Shown: piece after piece, positions 55,294-64,000 of the stretch | Position numbering within the stretch: the stretch's first letter is position 1 | How the letters are laid out: every line of letters begins with the position of its first letter | Assembly: GCA_000711775.1 (NCBI GenBank) | Contig: ARYC01000579.1 | Location: forward strand, 1 to 64,000 | Source of the DNA: Oxytricha trifallax | Taxonomy: Eukaryota; Ciliophora; Spirotrichea; Sporadotrichida; Oxytrichidae | DNA length: 64,000 nucleotides | Direction: 5' to 3' | Notes under the pieces: generated by a model | Seen by the model: the letters and a program-made list of their open reading frames with translations, nothing else | Told to the model about the DNA's origin: nothing | The model's database searches: none | Position numbers and translations under genes: made by a program

Positions 55294-55459
55294 GTTAAAA
55301 ATCAAATTCAAATTTCTTATTTATAGCTTTAATAACCTCTCTAGTTATAATTACTGTGCACAGGAGTTGATTCTGCAATAATGGTAGATTTTGAATGTAA
55401 GAAATCATATTTATACTTAGTTTATATCTATAGTTTTTCTAATTTCATGCTTAATATTT

Positions 55460-55660
55460 TCATTTTGGTAACAACTTAGATAAAATTCCGGTTAGTGCTG
55501 TTACCAATTAGGTTTTGAACCATTTTGAAACTTTTCCATTAAAACCTCATTAGTTTAAAACTAGGTACTAATTTAGTTTTATGTACCTATTAAAATTAAA
55601 CGGATTTAGTACCAGTACTAATTAAATATTAAACAAATTTAGAACTAATTTAATGGAAAT
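55460..55660. promoter_or_regulatory. TBE divergent intergenic region with GTACYAA repeats
   Basis: Homologous to 46700-46960 and 9900-10130, with fewer intact copies of the motif (for example AGGTACTAATTTAG and TAGTACCAGTACTAATT). It lies between the kinase and 22-kDa genes of this element. Confidence 0.45.
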
Positions 55661-55840
55661 TAATTGATAAAAATGGATCTCCATCTCTGCAGTTTGTAAC
55701 AGGTTCTACAAATTTTTCCACATATTTTTGAAAGGTTAATCTCCTATAAGATGCCCATATTTAATAGTAAGTTTTTAAATAATAGGATCCAGAAGTCTAC
55801 AAATTATATTTTGAAATTTACTATAGGAAGAGGAACAAAG

Positions 55841-56380
55841 ATTGAATCATTGAATGATCAAATGAAAAAAAGTTGAGGCTCAAGAAATTATCTCAAGATT
55901 CAGAAGTAAGGAAGATCTATATCGATACCTAACTTTGCATGATATACATTCTTGATCACTATTAACATTAAATACAGTTGGTTTATTTCTTCCAACGATG
56001 GAAGTACCAAAATTTCATTCTTGAAAGCAATACTTTGAGAGGAGAAGAAAGTTTTTAAAAATAAAGAGATTAAACTAATTGAATTTCCAAAATACCTGAG
56101 ATATTCAGTTACTAATCGTTATGAGGATGCTATGAAAGATGAGGAAGTGGTTGTTTACCTTCCTAATAAGAAGCAACTCTCTAATAAACTACCAGAGAGG
56201 AACTTGTTCTTTGGTGTTCTTGGTACAATAAAAGAGGAGTATCTCAAAGAAATTATTGAAGAAGCTCTTAAGAGACGATATTCTATCTATCCTAAGACTA
56301 GAAGAAGCAAGACATATTTAATAGCTCAGCTTGGCTAGAGAAACTTAAGAAGCATCCTTATATTTCAAGTAAGCTTTGAC
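55841..56380 (+). pseudogene. TBE 22-kDa pseudogene
   Basis: The expected start codon is ATT. After a frameshift in a run of A, VEAQEIISRFRSKEDLYRYL follows. Later blocks are NRYEDAMKDEEVVVYLP and KLPERNLFFGVLGTIKEEYL, then KEIIEEALKRRYSIYPK. It ends LKKHPYISSK at the intron-like GTAAGCTTTG. At least three frame changes. Confidence 0.8.
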
Positions 56381-56395
56381 ATACAACTTTGTAGG

Positions 56396-56625
56396 AAAAT
56401 CTGGCACTAATATAATCTAATGAATGAACATGCTAAGGTTCATAGAGATAGAAAACAGCAGACAGTTCATTAAGTTAGCAAGAGACTTTATACAGATGTT
56501 TAAAAGCCAGATTATATGAACATAGATTCAGGAGATGACAGCAAGAGAAGAAACTTAGGGCCTGTCAAGTTTTAAGAAGATGAAAAGAAAGAGATCCTTT
56601 TAACGGTCCATTTAATATGTGAACT
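56396..56625 (+). pseudogene. Third copy of the conserved downstream frame
   Basis: Reads KIWHQYNLMNEHAKVHRDRK, then QQTVHQVSKRLYTDVQKPDY, then MNIDSGDDSKRRNLGP. It is collinear with 47656-47880 and 49876-50106, supporting the reality of this reading frame. It drifts into unrelated sequence near 56620. Confidence 0.5.
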
Positions 56626-56628
56626 ATT

Positions 56629-57768
56629 TCATTCATTTAAGTCTAAAACTTATTAATAATCCTTCATTTTTCCTTTCCTTGCACAAATCGTAGTCTTATC
56701 TTTATTCTCTTTCTTGCAAATTCTTTGTATTACGTCTACTTTATAGATTGGTAAATCATGCATTAGATGATATAGCAGAAGCTCTTGTAGTAAGTCTTGA
56801 TTTAACTCCAGTAAAATTTAATTCCAATAAATTATAGCCTATAAGGAACGTTTTATACTGGAGTAATGTTTAACTCTTCATAAGCTTTCTTAGACTCTTT
56901 AGTCTTATGAACTGATAAGTAATCAACAAACAAGATAATCACTTGATTATTGAATTTATCTCTTTGTTTATGTAAGAAATTAATATACTTATTATTATTT
57001 AAAGCTGTAAGGAAATTAATATTGGGGCTTATGCCAGCCATATAGATAATCAGACAGTTTCAAATCAATATACTACTCTCGCTTAATTGAGCGAGGATGA
57101 ATGACATAACTTTCTAAGCCTGAAACTTCGCTAATACCAGTTAAAATTGCATGGGTGACAACCTTTGCTTTTCAGTCATAAACTTCAATGTTATCATACT
57201 TTTTGTACCATGACATATTAATAAAGGTGTTGAATGTAAAGACGGCTTCATCAGCATGTATGAAGTTGATGTTATTAGTAATAGCTCGCTGCATTAAATC
57301 ATATTTATATTTATAATTTAAACTATTGCTATAAAATGGCACTGTAAAATCAATTACTCTCTTTACTATGTTAACAGGCTTGAAAGTAATGCCATTTCTT
57401 GTATAAATGTTAACAAATAGTCTAAGTAGAGATACGCATTTCAAGAAACTTGCGATGAAACATGACAGCTCGTTAGCCTAATACTTTAATGTCTTAGAGT
57501 CACAGAGATAGTCAATATGGATCTGTGAGAACTTTTAGTATCTTGCGAGATTTTTTCAAGAGCTGAGTTATAATACTAAACAGCTAAAAAAGCAATGATA
57601 TCTAGCAGTTGAGACCCTTTTGCGTAGGGATCTTACTATGGTTGTATAATTTTACACTTGTTTGACTTTGTCCATATTAACACTTGTACCATGCCTAAAC
57701 TTAAGCAGTAAATCTTAATATTATTTATCATAAATATACCCTAAATATCGCTAATTTCTATTTCTTAT
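56629..57768 (-). pseudogene. TBE DDE transposase pseudogene
   Basis: The start codon equivalent is ATA. The first catalytic block reads FIHADEAVFTFNTFINMSWY and the second IILFVDYLSVHKTKESKKAY, in which the Asn after the catalytic Asp is Tyr. FNGIEFYW has become YWNQILLELNQ-like after indels. About 70 bases of extra sequence at 57000-57070 partly repeat the EQYINFLHKQRDK region. Inactive. Confidence 0.85.
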
Positions 57769-58407
57769 TTTGCTAATTGGCCTAATTTCTATACTAACCC
57801 CAATAAGACCCCAACTATACCCTACAAATCAAAGCACTTATAAACCTCACTAAGAGGTTTTGATTTTACAACACCGCTATTAAGACTATGGGAAACCAAG
57901 ATTTAAAAGTTAAACCAGTCGACTAAGTGATGAATTGTGAATAAGAGACAGAAGTAATTTGCAGAGTGAACAAAGCTGAGCAAAGTATAAGGGAATGTAA
58001 CTTCAACAAAACAATAGGTCCTGATGAGTTTGATGGAAAAATCTTACGAAAATCATAGAGAATTCTTAAAACAGTGTGTACGAAAATAGCAAGATGGTTG
58101 AATGCAGGGTAAATACCATAATATCTGAGGAAGGTTAGATTTTACTACCCTGAAGACAATAATTCGAGGCCAATCGTAGTGAATACATATTTAGGCAAAA
58201 TAATTGATAAAAAGATATTTTAAAAACAAACTCCAAAGTAAAAAAAGCACTCTATTGTAAACAGGCAACTATCAAAGATGATTAAAAGAAAATAAGAACA
58301 TCCACTTAAACCTAATTAGACTGCTAGAATATATTAAAAACTCTAGAAGGAAGATTAAATAAGTAAAGAGAGGCATCCCTTTTATTAGATCTCTAAGAAA
58401 GGATCAC

Positions 58408-58459
58408 GACTCGGTCTGGAAGACAAATTAAATGACTCGGTCTGGAAGACAAATTAAAT
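58408..58459. repeat. 26-bp tandem duplication in the LINE
   Basis: Two identical adjacent copies of a 26-bp unit beginning GACTCGGTCTGGAAGACAAA. The duplication shifts the frame (26 is not a multiple of 3). It is probably a replication slip after the LINE died. Confidence 0.95.
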
Positions 58460-58962
58460 GGAATTCTAAATGAGAAGGTGAAGTCAGGCGACGATAAAAC
58501 CCCCATCAAACTAAAAGAGGAACTATACAAATAAAGTAGAATTAAATACGAAGATGAATAAACTAATGATTAAAACGGAGTTAGCCTGAGGGAATCAGAA
58601 TATCGCCAATGCTATTTAAGATTTATTTACAAGACGCGTTGTATTCCAAGTAGAAGCTACTACCTTAATAAGATAAGAAAAATGATAGCCTTTCCAGACG
58701 ATTTTCTAATAAACATTGAGTACTAACAATATTTCAATAGGAAACTGGAATGTTTCATATAGATTGAATAGACGCTCAATTTAAAACTAAACACAAAAAA
58801 AAATATTCTTGAGTGACACCAAATAACTTTAACAAATCCAACAAATAGAAGGAATTCAAAAAGTGAGGGAAGCAAATATTTGGGAATAAATAAAATCTTA
58901 ACTCCTCAATAGATGCTGAGAAAACACTTCGAAGGAGATGAATAGATAGACAGAGTTTTATC

Positions 58963-59608
58963 GGGGGGGGGGGGCGATATCTGAACCTAAGCTGCAGTAT
59001 CTGAACCTAATGTATTTTATTATAGGTTAAATATGTTTCCATACATGCTTCTAGTCAATTAAGGGTCTGAGAACACGAATAAACATCTTATGATAACGAG
59101 GGATCACTCTAAAGCGTAGAAAAAGTTACAAAGAGTATCTGTTTTATTGTAATATTTTACATTATTTTTATCATTTTTCGCATGTTTTTTTTATTCAGTT
59201 TCTTTATTTTATACTATAGAACATACACGAGTCGTTGTAAATGACATATCTTGCTATGAGTTATATAATTTCTCATTGCATTTATGCTAGAAAATAAGTA
59301 CAGATGGAATTTCATTATCTTGATTGATGTCATTTACAACGACTCGTGTATGTTCTATAGTATAAAATAAAGAAACTGAATAAAAAAAACATGCGAAAAA
59401 TGATAAAAATAATGTAAAATATTACAATAAAACAGATACTCTTTGTAACTTTTTCTACGCTTTAGAGTGATCCCTCGTTATCATAAGATGTTTATTCGTG
59501 TTCTCAGACCCTTAATTGACTAGAAGCATGCATGGAAACATATTTAACCTATAATAAAATACATTAGGTTCAGATACTGCAGCATAGGTTCAGATATCGC
59601 CCCCCCCC
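58963..59608. mobile_element. Foldback element, 646 bp, 8-bp duplication GTTTTATC
   Basis: Begins with a run of 12 G then CGATATCTGAACCTA; the right end mirrors it (TAGGTTCAGATATCG then C8). The arms are essentially perfect to the centre near 59285. A subterminal duplication of CTGAACCTAA lies near each end. GTTTTATC is found on both sides (58955-58962 and 59609-59616), and LINE sequence continues across. The near-perfect arms suggest a recent insertion or ongoing homogenisation. No coding capacity. Confidence 0.92.
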
Positions 59609-60410
59609 GTTTTATCAAAGACTTACCAGATCAGACAACCCAAAAAACTATGATACGATAATGGAAGCTTAGATCAGATCAATATTCATTTTTAACTACA
59701 CCCCACTCAATGTTTCCAAATATCAAATATATGAAAGTAGAAGAAATTGACAAAATGAATACTCAGCTTAAGAGAATAGCTTTTAGAACCCCAAGAAATA
59801 TTCCTAATTCAATTCTGAGAAATATTAAAAGAAAATAGTACAGCAGATATCATTATGTAATTAGTTTAGAAAAATACAAAGAAAATATAAAAATGACATA
59901 GGAGAGTACTGGAGTGGAAATATAATCTAAAATCAAAACAAAGTCAAACTATAGAAAAGTAAGAATTTATTTATTACAAAAAATGTAATGGTTATATGAG
60001 ACAATCAGCTAAAGGAAGACACTCATGAATTAAGGGATGAGCCAATATCAATGTCCACAAAACATTTTTGATAAATATTATATGAGAAAATGCAATCTAA
60101 TCAACCAGGCAGAAAGCCCCACAAGATTTTCAAACTTAATTAGAGAAAATAGACTCATAGACCTAGATGACAAAACACAAGTTTGAAATTCTAGCAAAAA
60201 TTACCTGGCTTGATGTAAGGATAAGAGGACTAGAGCTCCAGGAGTACAACAAAAAGGTTAGAAAAATTTCAAAGTAAAGTATATCAGGAAGCCGAAAGTT
60301 CAACTCAACGGAAAAAATTAGAATGAGGAATGATGAGGATTGAATATCCAAGACAAAGAAAAGAAATAATAATAAAACACACCAAATAGAAAAGAAAAAT
60401 GCATTTGGTA

Positions 60411-61289
60411 TCAGGTGTACTCCATTTTCGTATTTGATTTTATATTTTTGCTATTACTTACCTAAGTGATCATTGTTTTAATTTCATATCATTTGTTGCT
60501 ATTCTTTATTAAATTTATCAATTTGCTCTAGTCATTAATTGTGTGTTCACATTTTTTAAATGATTAAAATTCGAAAAAGTATTAATAACTGTAAAATAAA
60601 TTTTTAAAATGTATATTTAATTTAATCATTTTTAAATAAAATAGAATTCTGGTATTCGGAAGTTTTATTAAAGTTTATTGAATAGCTAAATTTAAAATTA
60701 ATTTAGTTTATATTGGCTGTACAGTTTAACTTTAAAGCAGAGAGGGTATTAATTGCTTAAAATTTTATAAGTTATTATTTATCAACTATTTTACTTTTAT
60801 TATAAAAAGGAACAATAAATTATTTTTAAAAGTAGAAATTATTTTTGAATCTCTATATTCTAAATGCAATTTTGATAAATTATTTTGAATATCAATTATA
60901 TTAATGCAGTATTCATTATGGATATTATTTGCTTGAGCAATGTATTTATAATATTAATGTTATAACCTGTTATATATATGCTGCTATCACCATATAATTA
61001 CTTTCATTTAATTCATTATTATGCAATAACTTAATTATTGTATATAATTTTGAATGCAAATATGCTTTATTTATAAACATTAAAAATATTTTATAGAATA
61101 TTTCTATCTTTTATGATTATTTATTAGCACTTTCTATTAGTGAGGTTATGGGGCTTCCTTAAAAGTTTAAATACTTATTTTATTATTTTTTAAGTAAATT
61201 TAGACAGTTCTTTTCAATTGTTTTAATTGTCCATTGTGTGATTGATCTATCTTGCTACCTCTGTTTGTTTGTATTATTTATTATTAAGA
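60411..61289. other. AT-rich DNA, no gene seen
   Basis: Unremarkable A/T-rich sequence between the LINE end and the next TIR element. Confidence 0.4.
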
Positions 61290-61298
61290 CTATCAATG

Positions 61299-61772
61299 GG
61301 GGGGGGAAGTTTCCTACCACCGTGCGGTTTCCGGCCCCTTGCGGAAGTTTCCTGCCCCCAACATTAAAATTTATATTTTTTGGCAATAAAAATATTAGAA
61401 ACATATAAATTTTAATTTCTATTATCTTTACCATCTACTAAACAACTCTTATAAATATATAATTTTCATGATATAATGGTATTCTTTATCATTTTATATA
61501 TTAAAAATAATTCTAAAATAAATGATTTATATTAATAATTAATGTGATTTTCATTAATACTTGTACTCTTTATCAAGGAAAAAATAATATTTGATGCTAT
61601 ATTAAAAATAACTATATCATAATTGATGATAAAGATTCTTTTAAAATTATAAAAATTACATATTTTAATGTATGGGGCAGGAAACTTCCGAAGGGGGCAA
61701 GAAACTACCTTTTTGGGGCGGGAAACTTCCCCCCTTGGGTGCATATAAAATTTCAGGAAACTTCCTCCCTTT
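61299..61772. mobile_element. TIR element with G/C-rich subrepeats, 474 bp
   Basis: Left end GGGGGGGGAAGTTTCCTACC, right end GGAAACTTCCTCCCTTT. The word GGAAGTTTCC/GGAAACTTCC with adjoining GGGG/CCCC recurs at least six times in the two ~80-bp ends. The middle is AT-rich. CTATCAATG is found on both sides (61290-61298 and 61773-61781), a 9-bp match or an 8-bp duplication plus one chance base. No coding capacity. Confidence 0.88.
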
Positions 61773-61781
61773 CTATCAATG

Positions 61782-63170
61782 TATATATTACATTCAATTT
61801 AATCAGTTGAGGTATTGATAAACTACCGGCCTCATTAGACTTAGTGTCTAGATACATAGCTTTTGAAACAGTAAATAAATAATCAATAGAAATAACAAAA
61901 ACTATTTGGAGTTATTGTAAAAAAAATGATCGAGTTATTGAATGAGTTTCTTTATTGTAACTTGATATTTTAAGAATTGCTGTTTTACTATCCTTAGCCT
62001 GAGCCATTACTACTGTAGTTATTGCTTGATGAGAAATTATATAAAATCTTCAATATTTATATTCTTCTGTAAGTGTTATGTGGTTAAATACATTGCTATT
62101 ATTGCTGTTTTACTATTTTAATTATGATTAACACTAATATCGGTTTAAATAATATTATTGTTGATAAAGAACTTATTAATTCTAAAGTAAATGAAAAGAT
62201 ATCCTGCTGCTAATATATCCCCAGAATTCTATTGTTAATGCTTCATTTCGTCAGGTTTAAAGCAATAAACTTAGTTTGTTCATTATGTGCTGATTACTTT
62301 CCTCCTAAAGTCTAACACTGCTATTTTGCAAAATGATTAGGCTGGAATTGCCATTGGTGATATTGTTTAATTGAGGCAATATTTTACTACTACTCACGGA
62401 GTCAATAGTGTAAGCTATCATAAATTTAAGAAGAAGCCATATAAGAAGGGGTGATAATAAACTAATTAATAGTGCTATTATATGTTTTTGCGGTGGGAAT
62501 ATTTTAGCGTTGATATTGAGGTCATATTTTTCATTTTAATTTAAATTGGAAATTGTTTTTATTTCGACCTTCATCCTTTTCCTTCAAACAAATCTGACTG
62601 AAATTTGCTCTAAAATAACATTATAAATTGGACAAATATTTCAATTGTTATTGACTCTTTTCCTTGCAAGGTTTTTACTAATTTTTATTGATTAATCAAT
62701 CTCATATTAGATGCTGATTATTATTACTTAACCGACTAAAAGAAGTTATAATAAATTAATATCTTGGGTACTATGCTGAGTTTACATTTAAGTTTAAACT
62801 TATACTTGTTGCTGTTTATCATGTTAAAAGATTTATCAAGTTATCAAGGTAGTTTATCTGCTTTAAATTTAATGAATAAATTATTCTTTAATAACAATTA
62901 CTTAAGCTATTACTTAATTTGTATCTTTCATAGGGAAACTACTGGTACTAACTGCTTCTTCTAGAATCATAAGAATTATTTTCAGTAGTATTTGAGAATT
63001 ATTAATTTAAAAGAAATATAAAATAGCTTAAATACATGAGTAAAAATGAACAAAGCAAAGTCTAAATAGTTTTACTTAGATATGGGACCTAAGATCTTTA
63101 AAAAACAAAATTAACTTTCCATTCCTACAAATAAATTGCAAAAATATTTGGACATAACTAAAATATGATC
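61782..63170. other. AT-rich DNA, no gene called
   Basis: No recognised protein or element end. It may include the left end of the transposon whose transposase starts near 63180, but no terminal repeat was identified. Confidence 0.35.
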
Positions 63171-63179
63171 CGAAAAATA

Positions 63180-64000
63180 TGCACAGGAAATAATAACCAA
63201 AAAAATAAGAATCAAAAATTAAAAAAAGGACCCTCAATTTAACTCTTGAGCATATGAACTATTTAGTCAATCAAAATACTTTATTGAACTATAATTATTT
63301 TTTGTAAATGATAGAGACAAAATTTTTAATCTTTAATTCCCTGATTAAAAAATATCTACTTCTATTATTCGAAAAGTTTACCTATTAAATGGAGTTAAGT
63401 ACAAAAGTGTCAAGTCAGCATATAGACTTTCAAATTCAAATAATGTACAAATTTAAGGTGTTTAACTACAGAATTACCCATTAGTTATTTAAGCATATCA
63501 AAACAAGGAATAGATAATTTATTTTGATGAAACTATTTTTAAGCCTCAAAATTTAAGAATAAGAGCATTGGATGCCCCATATTAAAATTAAGTCATTAAA
63601 AAAGAAGGCATTGACATTTAGACCCTAGCAGTATTGGTTTTCATTTCGAGGTAACATGGTGTTATCGGATTTATAATAAAAGAGAAATTGATTAAAATTC
63701 CCGATTTAATTTAAGGTATTGAGATATTTTAAAATAGTTTAGGGGTAACAAAGTTGTTATCTTCCTGGATAATTTAAGAGCCCATCATAACAAATAATTT
63801 AAATAATAAATAGAGGCTAACGGATGTAGATATATTATCAATTATTCTTAATCCTCCGAATACAACTGTATTTTAGAAATTCTTTCGAGGGTAAAGCTTG
63901 CCTATAAAAACGACATAATTGAAAGGAACTTTAATTTTACAAATAAGACTCATTATTAAATAATAAGGAACGCAATTTAAAGTATAAAGTAAGAAGATTG
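63180..64000 (+). pseudogene. Divergent TBE-type transposase, second copy (partial)
   Basis: Collinear with 19310-20166. It has TLEHMNYLVNQNTL at the N-terminus and YLLNGVKYKSVKSAYRL in the HTH region. The first catalytic block reads YFDETIFKPQNLR. Then come VIFLDNLRAHHNK and a Glu-block relic (EYNCILEILSRVKLAYKNDI), and it ends at the window edge after FTNKTHYQIIRNAI. Several frameshifts. It shows that this divergent family has at least two copies here, and the two copies share the C-terminal NDIIERNFNF/RDIIERNFNF sequence closely. Confidence 0.75.

Larger units (their letters stand above)
53915..57862 (-). mobile_element. TBE transposon inserted in the LINE (3.9 kb)
   Basis: Ends are CAAAACCCCAAAACTCCTTA and TAAGAGGTTTTG, with matching ~78-bp inverted repeats inside. 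ATT flanks both sides (53912-53914 and 57863-57865), and LINE sequence continues across the site. Order is kinase (-), 22-kDa (+), transposase (-). It is closest to the inner TBE and the copy at 7914-11850. The right terminal repeat has lost most of its second C4A4 unit. All genes are broken. Confidence 0.96.
57866..60340 (+). pseudogene. LINE reverse transcriptase, decayed
   Basis: The N-terminal RT motif reads IRECNFNKTIGPDEFDGKIL, the NKxxGPD..... block of non-LTR RTs. It is followed by FYYPEDNNSRPIVVNTYLGK and IIDKKIF (the RPI..... and K..E block), then RISPMLFKIYLQDALYS (SPxLFxIYL). The catalytic box is IAFPDDF at 58685-58705, where most RTs have a small residue instead of Pro in [FY]xDD. 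Many frameshifts and TGA codons occur. A 26-bp tandem duplication lies at 58408-58459, and the 646-bp foldback splits the C-terminal half. It continues as KVEEIDKMNTQLKRIAFRTP near 59740-59800. Confidence 0.85.
51720..60410 (+). mobile_element. LINE-type (non-LTR) retrotransposon, decayed and multiply interrupted
   Basis: From left to right it has a possible ORF1 tail, an apurinic-type endonuclease region (52078-52694), a Glu/Lys-rich linker (53562-53911) and, beyond an inserted TBE, a reverse transcriptase (57866 to about 60340). An AT-rich block (about 52745-53500), the TBE (53915-57862) and a foldback element (58963-59608) interrupt it. The right end is an A-rich stretch near 60355-60395. 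End coordinates are estimates. Confidence 0.8.

Noticed and set aside
58963..58974. G12/C8 tracts as possible telomere addition sites
   Set aside because: Telomeric DNA here would be G4T4/C4A4. These are pure G or C runs at the ends of a palindromic transposon with an 8-bp target duplication.

Overview
The window is almost certainly micronuclear (germline) DNA of a stichotrich ciliate, most likely Oxytricha trifallax/Sterkiella or a close relative. Three things point there. Reading frames only make sense when TAA and TAG are read as glutamine and TGA is the sole stop. The DNA is strongly AT-rich. Several ~4-kb transposons end in telomere-like C4A4 repeats (CAAAACCCCAAAACCCC), carry 3-bp ANT target duplications, and encode the three proteins of TBE (telomere-bearing element) transposons: a DDE transposase, a ~22-kDa protein and a ~57-kDa zinc-finger/kinase protein. 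The species is an inference; the code and elements are seen.

Layout. 1-259: right end of a TBE whose transposase runs off the window edge. 260-7913: AT-rich DNA with a TIR element (1411-2447), a foldback element (4013-4430), a small two-exon gene candidate (5762-6098, minus) and a kinase fragment (6660-6905). 7914-11850: a decayed TBE. 11851-18900: AT-rich, with one TIR element (14815-15720) and coding-like patches. 18900-23000: a divergent, decayed TBE relative with transposase, 22-kDa and kinase genes in the TBE order. 25300-34030: another very old TBE relative, broken up by palindromic elements and containing a strikingly GC-rich gene-like block at 28680-30500. 35250-36711: an apparently intact minus-strand gene with a putative 25-nt intron. 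36800-43080: AT-rich with little to call. 43081-51258: a TBE (outer) that contains a second complete TBE (inner, 44947-49053). 51262-60410: a decayed LINE-type retrotransposon interrupted by an AT-rich segment, a third TBE (53915-57862) and a 646-bp foldback. 61299-61772: a TIR element. 63180-64000: a second copy of the divergent transposase, cut by the window end.

How the parts fit. Every recognisable TBE has the same plan: the kinase and transposase genes lie on one strand and the 22-kDa gene lies between them on the other. A shared divergent promoter region separates kinase from 22-kDa gene, and the 22-kDa and transposase genes converge tail to tail. Two kinase ORFs (43200-44477 and 45084-46532) are fully open at 425 and 482 residues. 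The older elements are riddled with frameshifts and TGA stops. At least four GC-flavoured palindromic/TIR elements have 8-9 bp target duplications and three have ANT duplications, so two mobilisation chemistries seem to be present. The GC-rich blocks with in-frame TAA/TAG (28680-30500, 5762-6370, 35250-36711) are the best candidates for macronuclear-destined sequence or germline-limited genes.
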